Shown here one piece after another: positions 44,115 to 54,429 of a stretch of 64,000 bases of DNA. Under the pieces are notes generated by a model. That model did no database searches, had not been told where the DNA came from, and saw only the letters and a list, made by a program, of their open reading frames with translations. The stretch is from assembly GCA_963995505.1 (NCBI GenBank), contig OZ023187.1, positions 627,501 through 691,500 on the forward strand, given 5' to 3'. Numbering within the stretch: position 1 is the stretch's first letter; each line of letters begins with the position of its first letter. This DNA is from Hypericum androsaemum. Its lineage: Eukaryota > Streptophyta > Magnoliopsida > Malpighiales > Hypericaceae. The position numbers were made by a program, and so were the translations under genes.

Positions 44115-46086
44115 TCAGTCTTCGGAAGGATTTCTCATCAAGTGACTGACTTGCAGGTCTGAATCTTCTTGTAGCTTTGCCAACTCACTCTCCCATTCTT
44201 TCAAACCTTTGTCATATAGATTGCAGCCCAACACCTCCAAAGCCAACGGCAAGCCCTTTGCAGAAGCTACAATCTTTTTGGATAGCTTGATGAACTTCCC
44301 ACAAGGCAGATCTTGCTTGAAGGCGTGAATCTTGAAAAGCTCAAGCGCTTCGCGGTTATTCAGCTTCTCAACTTCATACACTTTCGTGCATCCATTTTTG
44401 AGGACCTGCTTATCTCTACTGGTCACGACGATTCTACTCCCTGGACCAAAGAACTGATGCCGTCCAACCAAAAGCTTCAATTGCCGTGCGCTGCTTACAT
44501 CATCGAGAACAATCAGGAGCTTCTTCCTTTTAAGCCTTCTCTGGATGAGAGGGGACAACACGTTAAGGCCTGTACTAGAGTTCTGATCCACGCCTAAGAG
44601 TTGTGCAACCATTTGCTTTTGCAGAGAATCAAATCCGTCCCTCTTAAATTTCTCTCTTATGTTTTCCAGAAAGCACGTACCATCGAATGAATTGGAGTTC
44701 CGGTGAAATACAATCTCAGCGATCGCAGTCTTGCCTATTCCGCGCATCCCGCATATCCCCACGGAGATCAAGCCTTCGGGTGGTCCAATTCGAAGCAACG
44801 ACTCAACTCCACGAATGCGCGTACTTCCAACAAAACCATCTTCAAGATCATTTAGGGACGACTGATTCAGTATCTCCTCAACCCTCACAACAACTTCCTC
44901 AACGATTTTCTCCTCAGACCTTGAGAACAGAAGCAACAACTAGAACCAGTCAGGAGGCATTCAGCATTTGTTAAAGCAAAGAAAACCTCATACAGCTCAA
45001 AAGTCCAAACTGTTCCATGAATGGGATTGTCACTAACATACCAAACTCAAATTAACTTACATTTCACTTGATATATCTGAATAAGTCTAATAAGTTGAGA
45101 ACAGACATCAATCACAATTCACAACCAGCTAGCATCAGTCTAATAATTTTTTTTTTTTGGGAAATGGATGGGCAAGCCACAATATATAAATACGAAAATG
45201 AAACACAATAACATTCGCAATCCAGCCTCCTAACTGAAAATCCCCCTGGCTCATCATTGTGATAGCCACCACTACTCCTATATGACACGAAATCCTCTCT
45301 TTCGAAATTGCGGTCGCTAGCCACAGTGAAACCCTCTTGCAATAAAACTCAGTGAGAAAAACCCGCAAGAGGAAAGAACACCTCGGCAATGTAGGAAGTT
45401 AAAAGATTGTACAAGAACAATTGACCACCTGATCATCCTGCTCCAATATTGTATTCAAAAACTTCATATCTAACCGAGAATCTTAAAGCCCACATGTAAA
45501 CTCAAGCTAAAAATCACAACTTTCCCTCTTGTGGTTTAGTTCATTAATTCAAACAACACGATTTCCTAGTCGAGCTCGAAAGTGAATTAGCTTACTTGTG
45601 CATGGAATCCCACCCGGAGAGATCGGCAATCTCCACCATGGCCCTCCTCCACGCCTCCGCCTTCTCCCCGTACTTCGTACCGCCCCCGAGCAGCCTCCCA
45701 AACGCGTCCCCGAACGGGCCCTCTTGCTTCCTGACATGGGTGGGCTCCACCCCGAGGAAAACAGGCAGCACGTGCTGGCCCCTGGCGGCCTTACACTCGG
45801 AGATGGTGGCGAGCTCTTCGAGGCACCACCGGGAGTCGGGGTAGTTGGGGGAGAAGACGACGACGGATACCAGAGACTCGGAGATGATCCGGAAGAGGGT
45901 GGTGATCCTCTCCCCGGCGTCCAGCCTGTCGTCGATGAAGGCGTCCACACCGCGACGGGTGAGGGCGGCGTGAAGGTGGGCCGTGAAGGTCTTGCGTGTG
46001 TCCGTCCCCCTGAAGCTCAGGAACACGTCGTGCTTTATCGCGACGGCGTCGTCTCCGGGATCGCTCTCGGCGCCTTCGTAACCCAT
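44115..46086 (-). CDS. TNL-5: divergent TIR-NB gene without LRRs
   Basis: Two exons on minus: 46086-45596 (TIR) and 44919-44115 (NB), GT-AG, about 431 residues. TIR: FLSFRGTDTRKTF, SRWCLEELATI. NB: P-loop GMRGIGKTA (not GMGGSGKTT as in the others), LLIVLDDVSS, SRIVVTSRD, KGLPLALEVLG. The frame ends soon after GLPLA (NPSED, stop), so RNBS-D, MHD and LRRs are missing. It is either a 3'-truncated TNL or a working TIR-NB (TN) gene of the kind known in plants. Downstream I see no further exon. The TIR exon is very GC-rich with GC at third positions, unlike its own NB exon and the other TNLs. A (ct)n leader (about 46096-46120) lies just upstream. Confidence 0.75.
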
Positions 46087-46096
46087 TACGCTCTTT

Positions 46097-46121
46097 GTTC
46101 TCTCTCTCTCTCTCTCTCTCG
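46097..46121. repeat. (ct)n tract upstream of TNL-5
   Basis: tctctctctctctctctctctctc ends about 10 bases before the TNL-5 start on minus (read as a GA-rich leader). Confidence 0.8.
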
Positions 46122-46260
46122 CCTCTCGTGTTGGATTCTTGTGGGTGACGGGAAGGAGACGGGAGGAAGGAAGGAAGTGATGGGTTCAGTTTCGTGGAAG
46201 CTTGGTTCTCATGGCGCGTTCGCTAGAAAAAGTCAACGGCGAGAACGAGTCATGTTGACG

Positions 46261-47447
46261 TAAGGCATACCATTTGGGCCTGAAGCCAAGCCCAGTTGCA
46301 TCCTGGAGCTCCTCGAAGATGAAAGGGGGTGAGAGAGAGAAGGGAGAAGTCATGGGAGTGTTTTTGAAATTTATCCAGCGACAACTCAACGCCGATGGGT
46401 TAAAAAAAATTCCGAGCTAGTGCGACACGTCTGCCTCAAAAACAGTTGAGTCGTTTTGAGGCTCGGAGTCGAAATTGACTCGGGGAGTTCTCCGAGCCTC
46501 TAAGTGCCAAAAAGTTGTAACCACATGATTTAAAATGTTGTTTTGAAAGAACAGGGTCATATCTCAAAAAATGTAAACCACAAGGTACAAAATTGAACTT
46601 TTTTCTTATAAACTTTAACTTCTGTACTTATATAATCAAATAATTAGTATTATAACAACTAATATATCGACAATTTATTATAATAATGATATTTACTGGA
46701 CCGACTAATCCAAGTTCGAGTCTGATAGATTTTAAGCAAAACTATACTAACTATATTGCGTTCCAAAAAATATCGTGTTGCTATGACAAATGCAATAGTG
46801 TTGCAAGTTCGTAGTCATCTTGATTGTAATACAATCAAGGCCCAAACTATGTTTGATGGGTAAAAACTTTCTTCATTAATCATAAGGCATACCATTTGGG
46901 CCTGATGCCAAGCCCAGTTGCATCCTGGAGCTCCTTGAAGATGAAAGGGGGTGAGAGAGAGAAGGGAGAAGTCATGGGAGTGTTTTTGAAATTTACCTCG
47001 CGACAACTCCGCCGATGGGTTAAAAAAAATTCCGAACTAGTGCGACACGTTAGCCTCAAAACAGCTGAGTCTTTTTGAGGCTCGGAGTGAAAATTGACTC
47101 GGGAAGTTCTCCGAGCCTCTAAGTGCCAAAAAATTGTAATCACAGGATTTAAAATGTCGTTTTGAAAGAACATGGTCATATCTCAAAAAATATAAACTAC
47201 AAGGTACAAAATTGAAATTTATCCTTATAAATTTTAACTTTTGTACTTATATAATCAAATAATTAGTATTATAACAACTAATATATCGACAATTTATTAC
47301 AATAACGATATTTACTGGACCGACTAATCCAAATTCGAGCCTCATAAATTTCTAGCAAAATTATACTAGCTATATTGCGTTCCAAAAAATATCGTGTTGC
47401 TATGATGAATGCAATAGTGTTGCAAGTTCATAGTCATCTTGATTGTA
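46261..47447. repeat. 622-bp tandem repeat, two copies
   Basis: Copy 1 46261-46882, copy 2 from 46883, both starting taaggcataccatttgggcc and continuing through aattagtattataacaactaat. Similarity fades near 47447. Divergence is several percent by eye. A 30-base inverted match lies at the end of each copy (about 46855-46882 versus 47455-47482). No gene; ORFs inside are short. Nature unknown: an old duplication or a non-coding mobile element. Confidence 0.75.
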
Positions 47448-48123
47448 ATACTTTGCTATGATTAATGAAGAAAGTTTGTACCCGTCAAAAAAATATCGTG
47501 TTGCTTGTTAAAACAATAAATGATGGTATCTTACCGGCTCGACATGATAAATGTCTCAATTGATTAGATTTGGGATACGACAAATGCAATAGTATTGTTA
47601 TTGACTTATTTCTCCTTTATAGACGCCCCATGTGATGTCCTGCGTATGCCTAGGGATTTTCATATCTAATATCTGAAATTCGATATCATATATTTATGTA
47701 TGATAACTAAATTTAAAGTTAAGTGCGGTTAAATATTGTAAAGTTATGACTTTCTTTGCTCCATTCACGTGGTTAAAATTCAAAATATCATTCAAGTAAC
47801 CTACAATCTTTTATTACTTAATTAATTTTTGTTGTTATATATTTTAGTCTTAACATATACTATAAATCACATAAAAATATATATATTATTTGTGATACTC
47901 CCGTTAATTATATGTTTTAAAAATAGTTAAGTGATTTGAGAGTTATGCATATCAACAATTTACATCTTCTTTTGTAGTATACATATTGAGAGAACTCCAA
48001 AACTAAACGCGCTTGGTTTGAAATAGTTTAAGAATAAGTGATCTCCTGAAAGTTTTTGAGTTGCATGTGAGCCTACGGTGTAATTCAGAGATCGAACACA
48101 CCTCAAAACAAGAGATTTTAGGA
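47448..48123. other. AT-rich intergenic DNA
   Basis: No gene or repeat recognised. Confidence 0.4.
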
Positions 48124-49441
48124 TTATTTAAAAGATAAATTGTTCTCAAGTCTCTGGTCTATAGTGAAATTATCTCTAGGGTCCCTGTTTTTTTTTAAAA
48201 TTATTTAACCGTCCATGCTTTATGTAAAAATGTTAGTCTCGGATCTCTATCTGACGTTATAAAATTTTTTTTAATTTTTTGTCGCGTGAAATAACCAAAA
48301 TATTCTTACACAAAACAAAACAAAAACTTTCTTCTTCAACCTTTAGAAAACCATCCTCTCCAACTTCTAATTCTAGAAACCAAGAACAAACCAGTAACCA
48401 ACCAAACCAAAACTAATAATTTCAAACCCAAAATTAGGAATTTCATGAATCCAAAGCCAGAAACAACACCAAGAACTCCTCTGAAGCATACCCATCTCAA
48501 TAATTTACAACATCGTCTCATCTAATTAACTTCCACCACAATTAATAAATTAGAAATAGTAGGAGAGGATGCTTCAAAGATTCTTCTGGAGCTTGGCTCT
48601 CTTTAAAAAAGTCCCCAAATCATTGAAATCAGGGAAGAACCCTAAATCCCTCGAATTCGCCCAGAAGCCCAGAAGCTGAAGATAGAAGGAGGCCGTGCCC
48701 AGAAGTCCAGCAGATAGCGGCTAGGCCGATCGAGAAGGCGGTCGTCGGCGTCCTCCTCGCATCCTCCTTCAACGTCACCGTCGTCGTCCTCGTCAGCTGA
48801 AGCATCCTCCTTCGACGGTACCGTTGCTGGTGTTGGCGATGGCATCGCAATCTAGCCACGGCGGGAGGAAACTGGAAACAGCTCCTAACACTTCTTCTTC
48901 TTCGCGAACTTCTAGAGGGCGGGACTTCCGCTGGGACTTCCACCAACGACATCTTCTCCTCGCCGGCCAACAACGACATCTCTTCGTCATGCCTTTGTCA
49001 TTTATGTAATTAGAGATTAAACATAATAAGGTTTTGAGTTAGGGGTAAACCCTAAATCGAAATCAGAGATTGAGGATTTTTGTTTGTTCGCGGGCTGAGG
49101 GTTTCTATTTATGGGGTAAAGATCGTTCTGGATTTTGGAAATTTAATGTGGTTTTCTTGTTAGTTTGTTCTTGTTTGTGAGTTTGTGTTGATAGTGTTCA
49201 TGTCCTTAGAGTTGATAGTGTTCATGTCCTTAGAGGTTGAAGAAGGAAATTTTTGTTGAATGGTATTTTGTTCATTTTTTTTACAAAAAATGAAAAAAAA
49301 TGATTGATGATGTCAGCCAAAGACTCGAGACCAACATTTTTAGATAAAATAGGGACGGCTAAATAATTTTTTAAAAAGCAGGGACTCTAGAGATAATTTT
49401 GCTATAGACCAGGAACTTGAAGATAATTTATCTTATTTAAA
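48124..49441. mobile_element. Second Mutator-like (Pack-type) TIR element
   Basis: Body 48133-49433 (about 1.3 kb). Terminal inverted repeats of about 130 bp: left agataaattgttctcaag..., right ...cttgaagataatttatct, matching through tggtctatag and aaaatgtt(a/g)gtctcg. Flanks tatttaaa, or ttatttaaa if the ambiguous T is counted, at 48124-48132 and 49433-49441. No transposase. The interior 48640-49010 is GC-rich with tracts such as cgtcgtcgtcctcgtc, unlike the AT-rich arms, consistent with captured gene sequence. Confidence 0.82.
48629..49015. other. GC-rich cargo inside the second TIR element
   Basis: Frames on minus (116 aa at 48629-48979, 67 aa at 48642-48845 with an Asp/Glu-rich stretch) and plus. 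No domain recognised. The composition differs sharply from both arms. Origin could be a host exon fragment. Confidence 0.4.
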
Positions 49442-50140
49442 TCTGGCGGATGGATGTGATACCCATTAATAATATGTTTAAAAAAGGGAGAATTACACTA
49501 TCATCCTCAACCAAAACCAAATTGATGAAAAGGCAGCCAGCTTTTCTCTTCTTCTGGGAACCCCAATACACCAATGTCGTCTACGACAAAAGATGAGCAT
49601 ATGATTCTTTTGGAATTGGGATTAAGGAAAGATGGCAAGCACTAGTGGTGGGTCTAAGAGTAATAATAATAATCTCTTCGTGTCACTAAACCTGAAGAGC
49701 ATCATCTACATTAAAATCAAGCGTAGAGATATGATTGTCTTGTCAATTTTTTCAAATATAGTCAACGAATTCGTGGGACATTAATCCATAGGAAATTATT
49801 GCTGCCAGAAGATAGAGCAAATTGTAGGATTAATTCATTTATGAGGTAATATTTGGAGAACATCGTTATTTAGCAAGGAAACAGCTATACCACGTTGAGT
49901 ATGAATCCAATATTCCACTTCAAATATTTATGACTTGTGTGTATCACCTGATTTATTTTATGTGACATATCTATAATTGACAAAGACTATATATTATACG
50001 TGTATATTATCTATATATATGTACCCAGCTAGCTAGCTAGACTTCTATACCATATATGGTTTGTCTTATTTTTCTATGAAGACATGTCTCTAGAATAAGA
50101 TTCCTCGTACTTGTAATGACCACGTATATGTTTAATTATG
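49442..50140. other. Region downstream of the NAC gene
   Basis: AT-rich, no gene. Contains the 3' UTR of the NAC gene on minus. Confidence 0.5.
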
Positions 50141-52646
50141 TTATACTGAGAGGTGACATAGTGGGTCCGATGAGGAAGGTGAATGTGACGACTTGGTGAA
50201 GCTCCATAGTTCATTATCTCCGATGTAGCACTCAACATTGGAACCCACCTGATCGGATCCGAACTGCGGAAGCAATTGGATCTCCTGGTCATGATCAAGA
50301 TCCGAAAGGCCAAACTTTTGATGATCACCCGGGTCATCGAAGCAAGTCAACACTTGCTTCGAAGACTGAGTCCCATTTAGCTGAGACGCCACAAGGCGAT
50401 CTAGGGTCACCCACTTGGTGGAGGAATCAAGTCTGTTGGTGGGCGATTGCCGGTGGTCGTGATGATCATTATCCGCAAGCATCTCATCGTAGGGATGACC
50501 ATTTAGGCTCGGGAGGTGCATGAACCGATCGTCGAGGCCTTCCTCGAGGATCGAGCTGTTTTCGGACAGGAACCTCATGTTGTTCATCCCGCTGTGGTTG
50601 ATGTGGTTCATGAGCGCATCGGTCTCCATCTTGGAAGTTGTTGTTCTTCCCATGTAGAGGAGTATTTGGTCCAGGGCGTCATTTTCGCCTCTGCAAGGGG
50701 TAAGAATGTGGTGGGAGTTCTTGGAGTCCATTGAGCCTAATGGAGAGCCTTTATTAGGACTGCTCTCTAGGGTTTTCTGATAATTCTTCTTCCTGAACAC
50801 CCTGCAAACCACCCAACCTTCCTCCTGAACTGCCTCCGCCATTGGAATTGAACCCTGATCAATATGTCAATAATTATTTACACATCTACTTAATTAGTTA
50901 ACTTCGAAGTTGATCAAAGACAACGTTTGCTTAATCAGTTTATTACGACGTTTACAGATATCGAAATCGACCCATTTGTATATATAGCTAAGTGAAAAAA
51001 AATGCTCCCAAATTTTGTTTGAGGGATAAAAATTTATTCATTGGAGACAAACATCAAGCTCACAAACTCCCTTGACTGACCTAGATTCCAACGTACCATA
51101 GTACGACCACCCATTTAAAGCTACCCTCCCAAGAATATTCCAACTATAGTGAACAAGAATTTTGTGCCAAGAATTTTGCAAGTTTCTTTGGCATAATTAT
51201 ATTTTTTGGTTTGAAATCACTAGACACACTGTGCCGACTAATTTAGATTCGAACGAGATAAGACTTTTTAATGTTGGAAAAGTTTTTCTAGCAAGTATTT
51301 AAAACTATCTTATTTTTAATGGGTCAAACTCGATACATCTTGTTTGAGATAAAATAACTCTATTGTTAATTAATCTTATTGATTTTGACATAATTATATT
51401 AATCAGAAAGTTCACTCTTATACAAATTGCTAATACTTACAGATTTTGACTTCCAGTGCGAATATTATATTTATGCACATGCTTAATGATCATCCCTATT
51501 GACAAAAAGGCAACATTGCATGGGGCATACATATTGTTGATATAGGCGATTCCTTCCTGCCTTTTTGAAACCAAAGACCAAAGAAAAGAAACGACAAAGG
51601 CATGTAATAAGAGATAAGCACATGCAAGTCGTTGAAGTCAACTTGGCCATCGAGACCAAACCAAGAAAAGTTTTCCAATCAATTGATGCTAAATGACAAC
51701 ATCAATCTCGCCAAATATTTTGGGTGTGATCATACGAGCGCTAATACACCGGATGTTATCAAAAATCCAAAATCCAAAAACTAACCAAGTAAAAAGAGAG
51801 AGATGGCCTTACATTGATAATAGCGGTGTCATGGGAGCCATCATCAAGCCTGTACTCATGCATGATCCAGTCAGATTTCTGACCGTGTGGAGCTCTTCCT
51901 TTGTAGAACACCAACGTCTTCCTCAGCCCGATCCTAATGAAGCTGCTGTATATGATCTTGTCACGCCCCGTGGCCTTCCAGAACCCAGCCGTCGTGGCCC
52001 GGTTCGTTCTGGTTCCCGTTGGGTACTTCTTGTCCTTGTGGCTGAAGAAGTACCAGTCGTTTTGAGGCGTCGATCCTATCTTGCACCTCTCTGTGGATAG
52101 GGTCAAGGAAATATTGTTAGTAGACCAACTTTATTAACTAGATCAAACATATGTAGCTTTACTTCCATCATTTTAGACTTCTTATTTGGATCTAGCTAGA
52201 CAGCATATTATATATAAGTCATTTGAAAAAAAAATTTGCCCTGATAACATATAGCGTAGATGAATCGATAGAAATGTTTATAGCAATGTCACACCTTTTA
52301 CCATGAATTAGTGCATGCAAGTTTTAAATTTACACCATGTCAATATTTGAATTATGTACCTCCTTGAATTTTGTAATGCCTAATATCGTTAGGCTACAAG
52401 TTGTTTGGCTAGTACATGCAAGAGAGATGGCTATATTGTGAATGTGATCCGGTGATGAATTTGTTGGGGCATACCTTGAATATCCCAGGGCTCAAGCTTG
52501 TTTAGGTCAACCTCGCGGATGACATCAAGGTCAATCTTCTCATAGGCCACCTTCTTTCTGAGGTAGTAATGGAGGAGCTCCTCCTCTGTTGGGTGGAATC
52601 TAAACCCGGGAGGCACTTGAGACTGACCATTAATGGACAGGTTCAT
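50141..52646 (-). CDS. NAC transcription factor, NST/SND1 clade (secondary wall master switch type)
   Basis: Three exons on minus: 52646-52475, 52090-51813, 50854-50141, GT-AG, in frame for 387 residues, the usual size and exon plan for this group. The NAC domain covers about residues 11-170: [18 protein letters not shown] (A), KLEPWDIQ (B), [19 protein letters not shown] and FWKATGRDK (C), [19 protein letters not shown] and HEYRLDD (D), then [10 protein letters not shown] (E) in exon 3. The start [14 protein letters not shown] and [19 protein letters not shown] match the NST1/NST2/SND1(NST3) group, which binds SNBE sites and switches on fibre and vessel secondary-wall genes. The C-terminal half is acidic and Ser/His-rich, as expected for an activation region. 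I cannot say which of NST1, 2 or 3 is the true orthologue. Nothing is broken. Confidence 0.93.
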
Positions 52647-52696
52647 GTCCTTCTACTTAATGGACAAGGAGATTGAAATTAAGAGAGGAGATTAAT

Positions 52697-52716
52697 AGAG
52701 AGAGAGAGAGAGGGAG
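52697..52716. repeat. (ga)n / CT-rich leader of the NAC gene
   Basis: gagagagagagagagagg on plus, a CT-rich tract on minus about 50-70 bases before the start codon, in the presumed 5' UTR. Confidence 0.7.
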
Positions 52717-52778
52717 ACTAGTTAGGAGTGATGGTGATGAGGTTGAAGAGGGTGCGTAAAGGGTAATGCAGTCATGAT

Positions 52779-52786
52779 TATTTATA
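52779..52786 (-). promoter_or_regulatory. TATA box of the NAC gene (likely)
   Basis: TATAAATA on minus, 133 bases upstream of the NAC start codon, followed by a CT-rich leader. Position and sequence fit a plant core promoter. Confidence 0.6.
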
Positions 52787-52950
52787 ACGGTGGTAGGGTA
52801 AAGGTGAATATGGTCCAAAAATGCATAAAAGCCTTCTAGAAATGCCTATTTTGTACCTACATATTCACTGCCCAATCAAAATTCGAGATAATTGAAGTTC
52901 ACTTTATTTCTGTGTCAAGAATTGGAAAAAAAATATTGACTCGGGTGATG

Positions 52951-53868
52951 TGTTATAAACCATGTTGTTGTTGTTTGTCGGAGAAGGTGTACTTGATTAG
53001 GATCTTTATTAGTCGAGGCAAGAGTTGGACTCTTTCTCCATAAGACGAGATTGCCCCGTATTTAGTGCTTACGGGCTGCGGCAATCGTCCCCAAGATACA
53101 ATGACTTTCGGACTTCGAGTTCGTAGCACAACGACCCTCGAAGCTTCTGACAAACCGTCTAATATTCGGAACTTTCTGAGAGAGGGAGAGAGAGCCTATA
53201 ATTGCTAACGAATGCTTATGCAAGTTGTAGTGGGGTGAGTGCAAATGATGGGGGATGGACCTATTTATAGGCGCTGGATGGGAGGGAGGCAGGCACTCTG
53301 AAGGGACGCGTCCGTTCGGCCAGCGGGCAGGTTGACTGCGCTCGTGGCCCTTCGGTGGCATTCTGGATCCTTCCAGGTGTGCCCCAGACCGCTCGCACTC
53401 CTTCACGAGAGATATCGCAACCCTTCGGCCATCTGGAAATTTCTGGGATGTTCCAGCCCTTCGTGCCTCTTCAGTGGTCATCCTGGAAGGCGCTCGTAGC
53501 CCCTCGTCACTTCGGTAGCTACGCAGCTCTCTCCGAACTTGGGCAAAATACTTAAGGCTCCTCCAGCTCCTCGCGACAAAGCACCTATTGCGACCTGCTT
53601 TCAATGCGCCATGTGCATACCCACGTGTGCGTGCTCGTGCTCGTGCTCGTGCTCGTACTCGTACTCGGATCGTCGCAGTCCGAGTTGGCTATCCTTCCAG
53701 GCAGTCAACTTATTTCCTAGTCAATAAAGAGCATCTCCTTATAAACTAGAGAAAATTTATTGCACTTTCCAATGTGGGATTGCCATTTTCCATTTCCACT
53801 TTGGGCTTTCCACTTGGGCCTTCCACTATGGGCTTTGCATTGAATTTTCATTCAATTTTTTCCCAACA
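52951..53868 (-). repeat. 3' LTR of the degenerate Copia element
   Basis: Ends on plus with ttcccaaca, the TGTTGGG start on minus. The other boundary is uncertain by some 15 bases. Contains a (gctcgt)n hexamer array near 53630-53665, and a frame of 180 codons on minus that is only LTR sequence. Confidence 0.75.
53627..53667. repeat. (gctcgt)n hexanucleotide array
   Basis: About six imperfect copies (gtgctcgtgctcgtgctcg then tactcg variants) inside the LTR. Confidence 0.8.
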
Positions 53869-54429
53869 ATCCCCCACATGAATGATGATTAATGCATGCT
53901 GACACTTTTAAGAAAAGTTCTAACGAAATATCATTGCATCGAGAAAGGTAGCTTACGGCTTTGAACCTTCCCTAGTAAAATGCTATCGGATTTATTTGCT
54001 GCTCAGTGAACGCGATGTCTTAAACTGGTCAGCTTTTTTATGTAAACCAAGACAATAACATTTACACAATGATATCTCTAATATCCTTTGGTTCTCATGT
54101 TGTGTCTGTTTCGGCCATGGACCTTATCTTGGATTCATAAGTATTTTTTCCTTTTGAAGCGGCCTCACTTCACACTTATATAGGTGATCTCCCATTAAGA
54201 GTATCCTGCCATACTCCACCTTTTTCTGGTATAGGAATCATTAAAAGTGTAGACGCTTAACTTTACCACACCTCTGCGGGTTTGCACTTGGGCAGCTTCT
54301 GTGACTAGGACGGATTCCAAGTATTCATCTGAACCATCCATAACTTAGTTGTCTCATTGAATCAAGTTTGTGGGATCTCCACTCATCGTGGTTGAGTTAC
54401 CGCTATGAACGTTCTTTAATGTGTGAGTT

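Noticed and set aside
51225..51260. Words like gactaatccaaattcgaa seen also near 46700, 47320, 58525 and 61365, resembling a tRNA B box
   Set aside because: No A box, tail or target duplication could be defined, so I do not call SINEs here.
53062..53604. 180-codon minus frame, with a similar one at 57881-58291
   Set aside because: Lies in both LTR copies of the degenerate Copia element, so it is repeat sequence.
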